Below, one piece after another: positions 1 to 5,808 of a DNA stretch of 6,931 nt (the first letter of the stretch is position 1; the number at the start of each line of letters is the position of its first letter). The DNA comes from Oscillospiraceae bacterium (GTDB taxonomy: Bacteria; Bacillota; Clostridia; Oscillospirales; Ruminococcaceae): positions 1 to 6,931 of the forward strand of contig DXNX01000015.1 in the NCBI GenBank assembly GCA_019413245.1, written 5' to 3'. The notes under the pieces are model-generated. The model saw only the letters and a program-made list of their open reading frames with translations. It was not told the DNA's origin and did no database searches. The position numbers were made by a program, and so were the translations under genes.

Positions 1-7
1 AATATAG

Positions 8-13
8 AGGGAG
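8..13 (+). promoter_or_regulatory. Ribosome binding site that decides the ileS start
   Basis: The run AGGGAG lies nine bases before the TTG at 23 but directly abuts the alternative in-frame TTG at 14. Normal spacing therefore favours TTG 23. An in-frame TAG at 5-7 rules out any start further upstream. Confidence 0.7.
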
Positions 14-22
14 TTGGAGACC

Positions 23-2800
23 TTGGCGCAAAATTACAACGACACCATCCACAAGATGGCTACCCCGTTTGAGATGCGGGCCGGCCTGCCGAAAAAGGAA
101 CCCAAGATGCTGGAAGACTGGGAGAAAAACCATGTCTACGAGCAGATGATCAAGAACAATGAGGGATGCCCCGATTTCATCCTGCACGATGGCCCTCCGT
201 ATGCCAACGGCAGCATTCATATGGGCACCGCGCTCAACAAGATCATCAAGGATATCATCATCCGCTACAAGAACATGGCAGGCTTCCGTGCACCGTATGT
301 TCCCGGTTACGATACTCATGGTCTGCCCATCGAACTGAAGGCCCTGGGCTCTCTGGGTGACAAGAAGGCCGGTATTTCCAAGTTGGAGCTGCGCCATATC
401 TGCCGCGAATTCGCCACCGAACACATCGATGTGATGAACAATCAGTTCAAGCGTCTGGGCGTGCAGGGCGATTTTGAGAATCCGTACCTGACTCTGCGTC
501 CGGAATTTGAAGCCCGTCAGGTTGAAATTTTCGGCAAGATGGCGCAGAAAGGCTACATCTACAAGGGCAAGCGTGTTGTCTACTGGTGCCCGGAAGACCA
601 GACCGCTCTGGCCGAAGCTGAAATCGAGTACGGCGAGGATGAGTGCGATTCTCTGTATGTCCGTTTCAAGCTGACCAAGGACCCTAACGGCGTTCTGGCC
701 AAGGCCGGTGTCCCGCTGGACAAGGCCTGGATCGTGATCTGGACGACGACTACCTGGACTCTGCCTGCCAACGTGGCGACCTGCCTGCATCCCGACATTG
801 AGTATACCTTTGTCAAGATCGGCGAAGATTACCATATCATGGCTGCCGAGCGCGTGGAAGCAACCATGAAGGCTTGCGGCATCGAGGATTATACCGTTCT
901 GGATGTCCGTATTCCCGGCCGCGACCTGGAAATGATGGAATACCAGCATCCCTTCCTGGACCGTATCGGCCTGGTCATCCTGGGCAACCATGTCACGCTG
1001 GACAGCGGCACCGGCTGCGTTCATACCGCTCCCGGCCACGGTGCCGAGGACTTTGACGCCTGCGTGGGCCATTATCCTCAGTTGCCCATCGTGATGCCGG
1101 TGGACGCTGCAGGCTGCCTGACCGAGGAAGCCGGCAAGGAGTTTGCCGGTCTGAAGGTCTGGACCGCCAACAAGGTCATTCTGGAGCACATCCGCGAGAG
1201 TGGCCATCTGATGGGCGTGGAGCATATTGTCCACCAGTATCCCCATTGCTGGCGCTGCCATCATCCCATCATCTTCCGTGCTACCGAGCAGTGGTTCTGC
1301 TCCATCGATGCCTTCAAGGACGATGTCTATAAGGCTATCGACAATGTGAAATGGCAGCCGGCCTGGGGCCATGACCGCATGACCGGCATGGTCCGCGACC
1401 GCAGCGACTGGTGCATTTCCCGTCAGCGTGTGTGGGGCGTGCCCATCCCGGCTTTCTACTGCAAGAAGTGCGGTAAGTATCACATCACCGAAACTTCCAT
1501 CAAGGCGGTTTCCGATCTGTTCCGCAAGGAAGGCAGCGATGCCTGGTACAAGTACGACGCCAACGATATCATGCCCAAGGGCGAGACCTGCGAGTGCGGT
1601 GCCTCTGATTGGGAGAAGGACAACGATATCATGGACGTTTGGTTCGACTCCGGTTCCACCTGGAGCGCCGTCTGCCGTGAGCGCAACGAACTGCGCTGGC
1701 CCGTTGACCTGTATATGGAAGGTGCCGACCAGTTCCGCGGCTGGTTCCAGTCCAGCCTGCTGACTTGCGTTGCCACCGAAGGCATTGCCCCGTACAAGGG
1801 CGTTCTGTGCCACGGCTGGGTCGTGGATGCCCAGGGCAAGCAGATGCACAAGTCCGCCGGCAACGGCATGGAACCCGCCGAGATCATCCGTGATTACGGT
1901 GCTGATATCATCCGTCTGTGGGTCGCTTCCAGCGATTACACCGTGGACGTGCGCGCCGGCAAGGAAATCTTCAAGCAGCTGTCTGAAGCGTACCGCAAGA
2001 TGCGCAACACTGCCCGTTTCATGCTGGGCAACCTGGGCGACTTCAACCCCAACCAGGATATGGTGGCGGATGATCAGCTGTTTGAGATCGACCGCTGGGC
2101 TCTGGAAGCTGTGGCTGAACTGACCCGCACCATGCGTGCTGCATACGATGAGTACGATTTCTCCCGTGCTTATCATGCCATCTATAACTTCTGCGTCATC
2201 GACATGTCCAATTTCTATATGGACGTGATCAAGGATCGCCTGTACTGCGCGGATGACCATGCCCGTCGCTGCGCCCAGACGGCACTGTACCGCATCCTGG
2301 TTGATTTCACCAAGCTGCTGGCCCCCATCCTGTGCTTCACCAGCCAGGAGATCTGGAGCTATATCCCGAAGATGCCCGGTATGAAGGACTATGTTGTGCT
2401 GGAGCGCATGCCGGAATCGAAGCCTGTTGCCGATGAGGCTTTCACTGGCAAGTGGGAGCGCATCATGGCCGTGCGTGATGACGTCAAGAAGGTTCTGGAA
2501 CAGGCTCGTGCCGACAAGGTCATTGGTTCTTCTCTGGAAGCAGCCCTGACCCTGTACTGCAGCGATGAGCTGTATGACTTCCTCAACGTTATCCCCATGG
2601 ATGAACTGGCTGATCTGATGATCGTGTCTCAGGTCAAGCTCGAAAAGGGTGAAGGCGGCGTCAAGGGCACCGTGGAAGGCCTGGGCGTCAGCGCTGCACA
2701 TGCAACCGGCAACAAGTGCCTGCGCTGCTGGAAGTTCGATGATGCCGTAAATGAGGACGGTCTGTGCCCGCGCTGCGCAGCTGTACTGAACCGCGCCTGA
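23..2800 (+). CDS. ileS: Isoleucyl-tRNA synthetase (IleRS), bacterial type, TTG start
   Basis: This class I aminoacyl-tRNA synthetase charges tRNA-Ile with isoleucine in the cytoplasm and hydrolyses mischarged valine. From the TTG at 23 it is 925 residues, a normal length. The Rossmann-fold signature PPYANGSIHMGT ends at about residue 69, with HMGT in the HIGH position. The CP1 editing domain shows the Thr-rich WTTTTWTLPAN (240-250) and GTGCVHTAPGHGAED, with His334 and Asp343 matching the editing His and Asp of E. coli IleRS. A mid-protein Cys cluster (C480, C483, C523, C525) looks zinc-binding. The KMSKS loop reads KQMHKS (606-611). The anticodon-binding helical domain follows, and a C-terminal zinc finger (C899, C902, C915, C918) closes the protein. 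That finger marks the bacterial IleS1 type rather than the eukaryote-like, mupirocin-resistant IleS2 type. TTG 14 is the alternative start (928 residues). A T-box leader is common for this gene in Firmicutes, but the window starts too late to show one. Confidence 0.97.
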   Translation: MAQNYNDTIHKMATPFEMRAGLPKKEPKMLEDWEKNHVYEQMIKNNEGCPDFILHDGPPYANGSIHMGTALNKIIKDIIIRYKNMAGFRAPYVPGYDTHGLPIELKALGSLGDKKAGISKLELRHICREFATEHIDVMNNQFKRLGVQGDFENPYLTLRPEFEARQVEIFGKMAQKGYIYKGKRVVYWCPEDQTALAEAEIEYGEDECDSLYVRFKLTKDPNGVLAKAGVPLDKAWIVIWTTTTWTLPANVATCLHPDIEYTFVKIGEDYHIMAAERVEATMKACGIEDYTVLDVRIPGRDLEMMEYQHPFLDRIGLVILGNHVTLDSGTGCVHTAPGHGAEDFDACVGHYPQLPIVMPVDAAGCLTEEAGKEFAGLKVWTANKVILEHIRESGHLMGVEHIVHQYPHCWRCHHPIIFRATEQWFCSIDAFKDDVYKAIDNVKWQPAWGHDRMTGMVRDRSDWCISRQRVWGVPIPAFYCKKCGKYHITETSIKAVSDLFRKEGSDAWYKYDANDIMPKGETCECGASDWEKDNDIMDVWFDSGSTWSAVCRERNELRWPVDLYMEGADQFRGWFQSSLLTCVATEGIAPYKGVLCHGWVVDAQGKQMHKSAGNGMEPAEIIRDYGADIIRLWVASSDYTVDVRAGKEIFKQLSEAYRKMRNTARFMLGNLGDFNPNQDMVADDQLFEIDRWALEAVAELTRTMRAAYDEYDFSRAYHAIYNFCVIDMSNFYMDVIKDRLYCADDHARRCAQTALYRILVDFTKLLAPILCFTSQEIWSYIPKMPGMKDYVVLERMPESKPVADEAFTGKWERIMAVRDDVKKVLEQARADKVIGSSLEAALTLYCSDELYDFLNVIPMDELADLMIVSQVKLEKGEGGVKGTVEGLGVSAAHATGNKCLRCWKFDDAVNEDGLCPRCAAVLNRA

Positions 2801-2822
2801 GCATTTCCTTAACAGGAAATGT
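2801..2822 (+). other. Small hairpin directly after the ileS stop
   Basis: CATTTCC at 2802-2808 pairs perfectly with GGAAATG at 2815-2821 across a six-base loop, and a G-U pair (2801/2822) extends it to eight pairs. No T run follows, so it is not a terminator on its own. It could protect the ileS mRNA 3' end. GCATTT at 2801-2806 can instead pair with AAATGC at 2897-2902, on the far side of the terminator. Any function is inferred. Confidence 0.4.
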
Positions 2823-2848
2823 CCCGGGCAAGGAACAAACGCCATAAG

Positions 2849-2885
2849 GGCGGTGCTTTGCATCTGATGGAAAGCACCGCCTTTT
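2849..2885 (+). terminator. Rho-independent terminator between ileS and lspA
   Basis: GGCGGTGCTTT (2849-2859) and AAAGCACCGCC (2871-2881) form an uninterrupted 11-bp stem with an 11-base loop, followed by TTTT at 2882-2885. A G-U and two A-U pairs at the base can lengthen the stem to 14. This should end much of the ileS transcript. Only 42 bases separate it from the lspA start, and I see no convincing promoter in them, so lspA probably depends on partial readthrough. Confidence 0.88.
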
Positions 2886-2900
2886 GTGGCTCAGGCAAAT

Positions 2901-2912
2901 GCGGAATTCCGC
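2901..2912. repeat. 12-bp perfect palindrome before the lspA ribosome binding site
   Basis: GCGGAATTCCGC is its own reverse complement. It ends exactly where the lspA Shine-Dalgarno sequence GAAAGG (about 2912-2917) begins. As RNA it could form a 4-bp stem with an AATT loop; as DNA it could be a dimeric protein site. Both roles are speculative, and a chance occurrence is quite possible. Confidence 0.3.
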
Positions 2913-2927
2913 GAAAGGTATTGATGT

Positions 2928-3437
2928 ATGCTGTATGGCATTTTCTTTGTGATCGGCGGTCTGGCTCTGGCTGGTCTGGATCAGCTCCTGAAAATCTGGG
3001 CGACGGCCTATTTGATGCCGGTGGGGAGTGCGCCGCTGATTCCCGGTTTCATTGATCTGCAGTATGTGCTGAACGATGGGATGGCATTCTCCATGCTCAG
3101 TGGTCGCCGCTGGCTGTTGATCGCCGTGACAAGTGTTGTCTTGCTGGTGGTGGCAGTTGCGTTGATCGTCCATCGCATGTCGTGGCTGGACCGCGTTGTC
3201 TGGATGCTGGTTCTGGGCGGAGGCCTGGGCAACCTGATCGACCGTGTGCGCACCGGTGTCGTGGTGGATTACCTGAATTTTCAGTTTATTGACTTTCCGG
3301 TTTTCAACTTTGCGGATATCTGTGTCTGCACCGGTGTGGGGCTTTTGATTCTCTCGCTGTTGTTGGATATGTACCGTGAACACCGGGCGTCTTCCGAACC
3401 GGCGGCAAAGGACGAACAGAAGAATGCAGACGCTTGA
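2928..3437 (+). CDS. lspA: Lipoprotein signal peptidase (signal peptidase II)
   Basis: This polytopic membrane aspartyl protease cleaves the signal peptide of prolipoproteins before the lipid-modified cysteine. At 169 residues it has the usual family length. The conserved blocks appear in order: DQLLK (18-22, usually DQxTK), NDGMAF (49-54, usually NxGAAF), GNLIDR (101-106), VVVDY with catalytic Asp114, and FNFAD with catalytic Asp130. Four hydrophobic segments lie at roughly 5-25, 62-80, 90-107 and 131-148, followed by a charged cytoplasmic tail of about 20 residues. An in-frame TGA at 2922-2924 makes ATG 2928 the first possible start; GAAAGG lies about ten bases upstream. Its end overlaps the pseudouridine synthase gene by 14 bases, so the two are probably translationally coupled. 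lspA followed by an RluD-family gene is a known Firmicutes arrangement, for example lspA-ylyB in Bacillus subtilis. Confidence 0.96.
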   Translation: MLYGIFFVIGGLALAGLDQLLKIWATAYLMPVGSAPLIPGFIDLQYVLNDGMAFSMLSGRRWLLIAVTSVVLLVVAVALIVHRMSWLDRVVWMLVLGGGLGNLIDRVRTGVVVDYLNFQFIDFPVFNFADICVCTGVGLLILSLLLDMYREHRASSEPAAKDEQKNADA

Positions 3438-4350
3438 ATTTGTTGCCGGCCCTCAGGATGCCGGCCTGCGCATGGACCGCTGGCTGGCGGGCTGTTGTTC
3501 CGAAGTCTCCCGCAGTGCACTGCAATCCTTGATGGAGCAGGGCATGGTCCTGCGGGACGGTCATCCTGTCAACAAGAAAGATAAAGTCACGGCAGGGGAG
3601 ACGGTTCAGGTGACACTGCCGGACCCACAGCCTATCGAGGCACTTCCGCAGCCGATTCCTTTGGACATTGTGTATGAAGATGAACATCTTCTTGTGGTAA
3701 ACAAACCCAAGGGAATGGTGGTTCATCCGGCACCGGGCAATCCCGACGGTACATTGGTCAATGCGCTTTTGTATCACTGTGCGGGTGGCCTGTCCGGCAT
3801 CGGGGGTTCCATTCGGCCGGGCATCGTTCATCGTATCGATAAGGATACCAGCGGCCTGCTGGTGGTGGCAAAAGATGATGCCACACATCAGGGACTGAGT
3901 GAACAGATGGCGGTACATGACATCCACCGTGTCTATCATGCGGTGGTGTACGGCAATTTGAAAGAAGACACCGGCACCGTGGATGCACCAATCGGCCGAG
4001 ACCCCAAGGACCGCAAAAAGATGGCTGTGACACAAACCAATTCCAAGCCGGCCCGGACACACTGGAAAGTGCTGGAGCGCTTCGGGAATTTTACCTACAT
4101 TGCCTGTCAGCTGGAAACCGGCCGTACTCATCAGATTCGTGTGCATATGGCCTCTATCGGGCATCCTTTGGCGGGAGACCCTGTCTACGGTCCGCGGGCG
4201 GTCCTGCGATTTTTGAACGGACAGTGCCTGCATGCCAAAGAACTGGGCTTTGTCCATCCCATCACCGGTGAGGCACTCCGCTTTGACAGCGAATTGCCGT
4301 CCTATTTCCAAGAGTATCTGATGCGTCTGAGAAAGGAACATCACAGATGA
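3424..4350 (+). CDS. RluD-family 23S rRNA pseudouridine synthase
   Basis: This enzyme should isomerise uridine to pseudouridine in ribosomal RNA. An N-terminal S4 RNA-binding domain spans about residues 15-62 (RMDRWLAG through the basic KKDK stretch). The RluA/RluD catalytic domain follows, with VVNKPKGMVVHPAPGN (91-106), GIVHRIDKDTSGLL (133-146) and GRTHQIRVHM (233-242). The nucleophile is Asp139, in the HRID motif. I chose ATG 3424 (308 residues) because the protein then begins just before the S4 domain and AAAGGA lies about 11 bases upstream. The frame stays open to an ATG at 3376, but that would add 16 non-conserved residues and overlap lspA by 62 bases. Its TGA overlaps the next ATG as ATGA. 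E. coli RluD modifies helix 69 (U1911, U1915, U1917), but the exact target here cannot be read from sequence, so I leave the symbol blank. It resembles ylyB of B. subtilis in position. Confidence 0.94.
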   Translation: MQTLEFVAGPQDAGLRMDRWLAGCCSEVSRSALQSLMEQGMVLRDGHPVNKKDKVTAGETVQVTLPDPQPIEALPQPIPLDIVYEDEHLLVVNKPKGMVVHPAPGNPDGTLVNALLYHCAGGLSGIGGSIRPGIVHRIDKDTSGLLVVAKDDATHQGLSEQMAVHDIHRVYHAVVYGNLKEDTGTVDAPIGRDPKDRKKMAVTQTNSKPARTHWKVLERFGNFTYIACQLETGRTHQIRVHMASIGHPLAGDPVYGPRAVLRFLNGQCLHAKELGFVHPITGEALRFDSELPSYFQEYLMRLRKEHHR

Positions 4351-5174
4351 AACGGAAACTGCAAGACTATCTGGTCTTTTGCGATATGGATAATACGTTG
4401 CTGACTGCAAAGGAAGGCATTCCTGAGTGCAACCGCACGGTGATTCAGCTGTTTATCCGTATGGGCGGACGCTTTACTGTGGCGTCCGGCCGGCCGCCGG
4501 AATCCATCCGTGCGGCACTGGGCAATATTCGTCTGTCTCTGCCGGCTATTGCCTGCAACGGAGCCTTGCTGTATGATTTCACGACCAACCGCGTACTGCG
4601 TCACGCCACATTGGAGCGTGCCCAGGCTACCGCAGCTATTCTGGATATTCTGCAGAAATTCCCGCAGATCGGTGTGGAAGTGATGGCTGGCGCCGGGGAA
4701 ATGTATGTCATTCGGGCCAATACATATACCCATGCCCACCAGGTGGATGAGAAGCTGTCCGGGGTGGCGTGTCCCATTGAAAGCGTGCCGGACGGTTGGA
4801 TCAAAGCAGTATTTGCGGCAGATCCGGAAACGATCCGCAAAGTGGGTCAGTATGCCAAGACCCGCTATTACGGGAGGGAAAACTATTTCCTGGCTACCAA
4901 CAGCATTTACCTGGAGATTATGCCGGCCGGTATCGGCAAGGCATCCGGTCTGCGCGATATGTGTACTCTGCTGGGCGAACCGATCCAGAACACTCTGGTC
5001 ATCGGTGACTATTACAACGACCTGGAAATGATGCAGCAGGCCGGTTATTCAGTGGCGGTGGCCAATGCACCGGCCGAGGTGAAGGCGGCTGCCAACGAAG
5101 TGACCATCTGCACCTGTACCGAAGGAGCAGTGGGCGAATTTCTGTACAAACTGATTGAAAAGGTGAACGGTTGA
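4347..5174 (+). CDS. Cof-type HAD-superfamily phosphatase
   Basis: This is a soluble 275-residue haloacid-dehalogenase phosphatase of the Cof/IIB class. Motif I is DMDNT, with nucleophile Asp13 and acid/base Asp15. Motif II is Ser47 in VASGRP. The large cap domain (about 80-190) lies between motifs II and III, as in this class. Motif III is Lys198 in GIGKASGL, and motif IV is GDYYND with magnesium ligands Asp221 and Asp225. All catalytic residues are present, so it should be active. Family members act on sugar phosphates, nucleotides, flavin precursors or other small phosphoesters, and the substrate cannot be told from sequence. Motif I has Asn where most relatives have Gly (DxDGT). The start overlaps the preceding stop (ATGA) and AAAGGAA lies 8-10 bases upstream, so translation is likely coupled. 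A link to the neighbouring EIIA through sugar phosphates is possible but unsupported. Confidence 0.93.
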   Translation: MKRKLQDYLVFCDMDNTLLTAKEGIPECNRTVIQLFIRMGGRFTVASGRPPESIRAALGNIRLSLPAIACNGALLYDFTTNRVLRHATLERAQATAAILDILQKFPQIGVEVMAGAGEMYVIRANTYTHAHQVDEKLSGVACPIESVPDGWIKAVFAADPETIRKVGQYAKTRYYGRENYFLATNSIYLEIMPAGIGKASGLRDMCTLLGEPIQNTLVIGDYYNDLEMMQQAGYSVAVANAPAEVKAAANEVTICTCTEGAVGEFLYKLIEKVNG

Positions 5175-5196
5175 ACCTGAGAGGGGGCGTACCGCC

Positions 5197-5667
5197 ATGC
5201 GTGTGAGCGATCTTTTGAACCGGGACAGTGTTCTGCTGCATGCCGATATGGAGGATGCGGCGGATGCCCTCGGGGTCCTGGTGGAACTGCAGGAGTCCAA
5301 CGGTGTGATCACCAACGGAACGGCTTATTACAACGCAGTCTGTGAGCGGGAAGCTGCTGGCGGAAGTACGGCTATCGGGGACGGCATGGCTCTTCCTCAT
5401 GCCTGTAATGCTGGTGTGGCAGCTCCCGGTGTGGCAGCGCTTACCTTGCGCCGCGGCGTGGATTGGGGCGCTCCGGACAACAAGCCTGTGGACCTGATCT
5501 TTATGATTGCTGTGCCGCCGCAGGCACAAGCGGATCATCTGTTGATTCTGGCACGTCTGGTCAATCTTTTGTCTGACCAAAAACTGGTGAAGGAACTTCG
5601 CGCGAGCGTTTCCCGTGAAGACTTCATCATGCGCATGGCGCGGGCGGAAGCTTCCCGCTTTGCCTGA
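5197..5667 (+). CDS. PTS EIIA protein, fructose/mannitol/Ntr type, standalone
   Basis: This 156-residue cytoplasmic protein is a single PTS_EIIA_2 domain. In the phosphotransferase system such domains accept phosphate from HPr on a histidine. The signature REAAGGSTAIGDGMALPHA (51-69) carries the phosphoacceptor His68. The second conserved histidine is His114 in ADHLLIL, after the strand VDLIFMIAVP (98-107). AGAGGGGG lies nine bases before the ATG. The gene sits 22 bases after the HAD phosphatase gene and closes the lspA cluster. No EIIB, EIIC, HPr or EI gene is nearby, and the next gene is a cation:proton antiporter. A regulatory role, comparable to EIIA-Ntr (PtsN) acting on TrkA and KdpD in E. 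coli, is therefore at least as likely as sugar uptake. Cys70 lies two residues after the phosphohistidine, which is a curiosity only. The family call is firm; the partner is inference. Confidence 0.92.
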   Translation: MRVSDLLNRDSVLLHADMEDAADALGVLVELQESNGVITNGTAYYNAVCEREAAGGSTAIGDGMALPHACNAGVAAPGVAALTLRRGVDWGAPDNKPVDLIFMIAVPPQAQADHLLILARLVNLLSDQKLVKELRASVSREDFIMRMARAEASRFA

Positions 5668-5692
5668 ATCCTGTGCAAATAACAAACAAATA

Positions 5693-5711
5693 GGGGAATG
5701 AAGTTCTCCCC
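5693..5711 (+). other. Leader hairpin whose loop can pair with the terminator arm
   Basis: GGGGA (5693-5697) pairs with TCCCC (5707-5711) around a nine-base loop. The loop contains GAAGTT (5700-5705), which can pair with GACTTC (5742-5747) in the 5' arm of the downstream terminator: five Watson-Crick pairs and one G-U. That would be a pseudoknot-like alternative to the terminator. Matches this short can arise by chance. Confidence 0.3.
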
Positions 5712-5732
5712 GGGATATCCCGAACCGCTGAA

Positions 5733-5786
5733 ACGGCTGATGACTTCTGTGCTCAATATGGACGCAGAAGGTGTCGGCCGTTTTTT
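5733..5786 (+). terminator. Intrinsic terminator / attenuator before the antiporter gene
   Basis: The arms 5733-5750 and 5764-5781 pair over 18 positions: 13 Watson-Crick, four G-U and one A-G mismatch. The loop has 13 bases. A run of six T (5781-5786) follows, then GTATTTTT. The weak middle of the stem (wobbles at 5741 and 5742, mismatch at 5743) could make it switchable. The next start codon is at 5809, leaving 22 bases. Confidence 0.78.
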
Positions 5787-5795
5787 GTATTTTTG

Positions 5796-5801
5796 AGGAG
5801 G
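5796..5801 (+). promoter_or_regulatory. Strong Shine-Dalgarno site of the antiporter gene
   Basis: A perfect AGGAGG, within GAGGAGGAAA, lies seven bases before ATG 5809. It fixes the start and implies efficient translation once the transcript passes the terminator ten bases upstream. Confidence 0.88.
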
Positions 5802-5808
5802 AAATAGC

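Larger units (their letters stand above)
5668..5808 (+). promoter_or_regulatory. Structured 141-base leader of the antiporter gene
   Basis: This gap holds, in order: an A-rich stretch (5676-5692), a 5-bp hairpin (5693-5711), a 12-bp palindrome (CGGGATATCCCG, 5711-5722), an intrinsic terminator (5733-5786) and a strong Shine-Dalgarno sequence (5796-5801). I find no convincing -35/-10 promoter, and none could fit between terminator and start codon. The antiporter mRNA must therefore pass through the terminator, which is the layout of a transcription attenuator or riboswitch leader. I do not recognise a known riboswitch class. A 32-codon reading frame from ATG 5698 to TGA 5796 runs through the terminator, but its AGGGGA is only about one base from the ATG. 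Confidence 0.55.

Noticed and set aside
1561..1633. Exact 13-base direct repeat CAACGATATCATG at 1561-1573 and 1621-1633, spaced exactly 60 bases
   Set aside because: Both copies encode NDIM within the ileS coding frame, and the second is part of the conserved DIMDVWFDSG motif. Codon bias explains the identity.
3376..3423. Longer N-terminus for the pseudouridine synthase from ATG 3376
   Set aside because: It would add 16 basic, unconserved residues and overlap lspA by 62 bases. ATG 3424 has a better-placed ribosome binding site and suits the S4 domain start.
3304..4410. 368-codon open frame on the minus strand opposite lspA and the pseudouridine synthase gene
   Set aside because: Its translation is rich in Cys, His and Arg, has no recognisable domain, and lies wholly opposite genes with clear catalytic motifs. 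It is a shadow of G+C-biased codon use.
5646..5655. 10-bp palindrome GGAAGCTTCC near the EIIA stop codon
   Set aside because: It lies inside the coding sequence and is short, with no repeat or regulatory context.
5660..5688. Possible promoter with TTGCCT as -35 at the end of the EIIA gene
   Set aside because: At 17 bases spacing the -10 position reads CAAACA, which does not resemble TATAAT, and nearby A-rich hexamers are no better.
5698..5796. 32-codon frame in the antiporter leader, running through the terminator, as a leader peptide
   Set aside because: The purine-rich AGGGGA is only about one base from its ATG, and there is no run of a regulatory amino acid. Its overlap with the hairpin is suggestive but not enough to call a gene.
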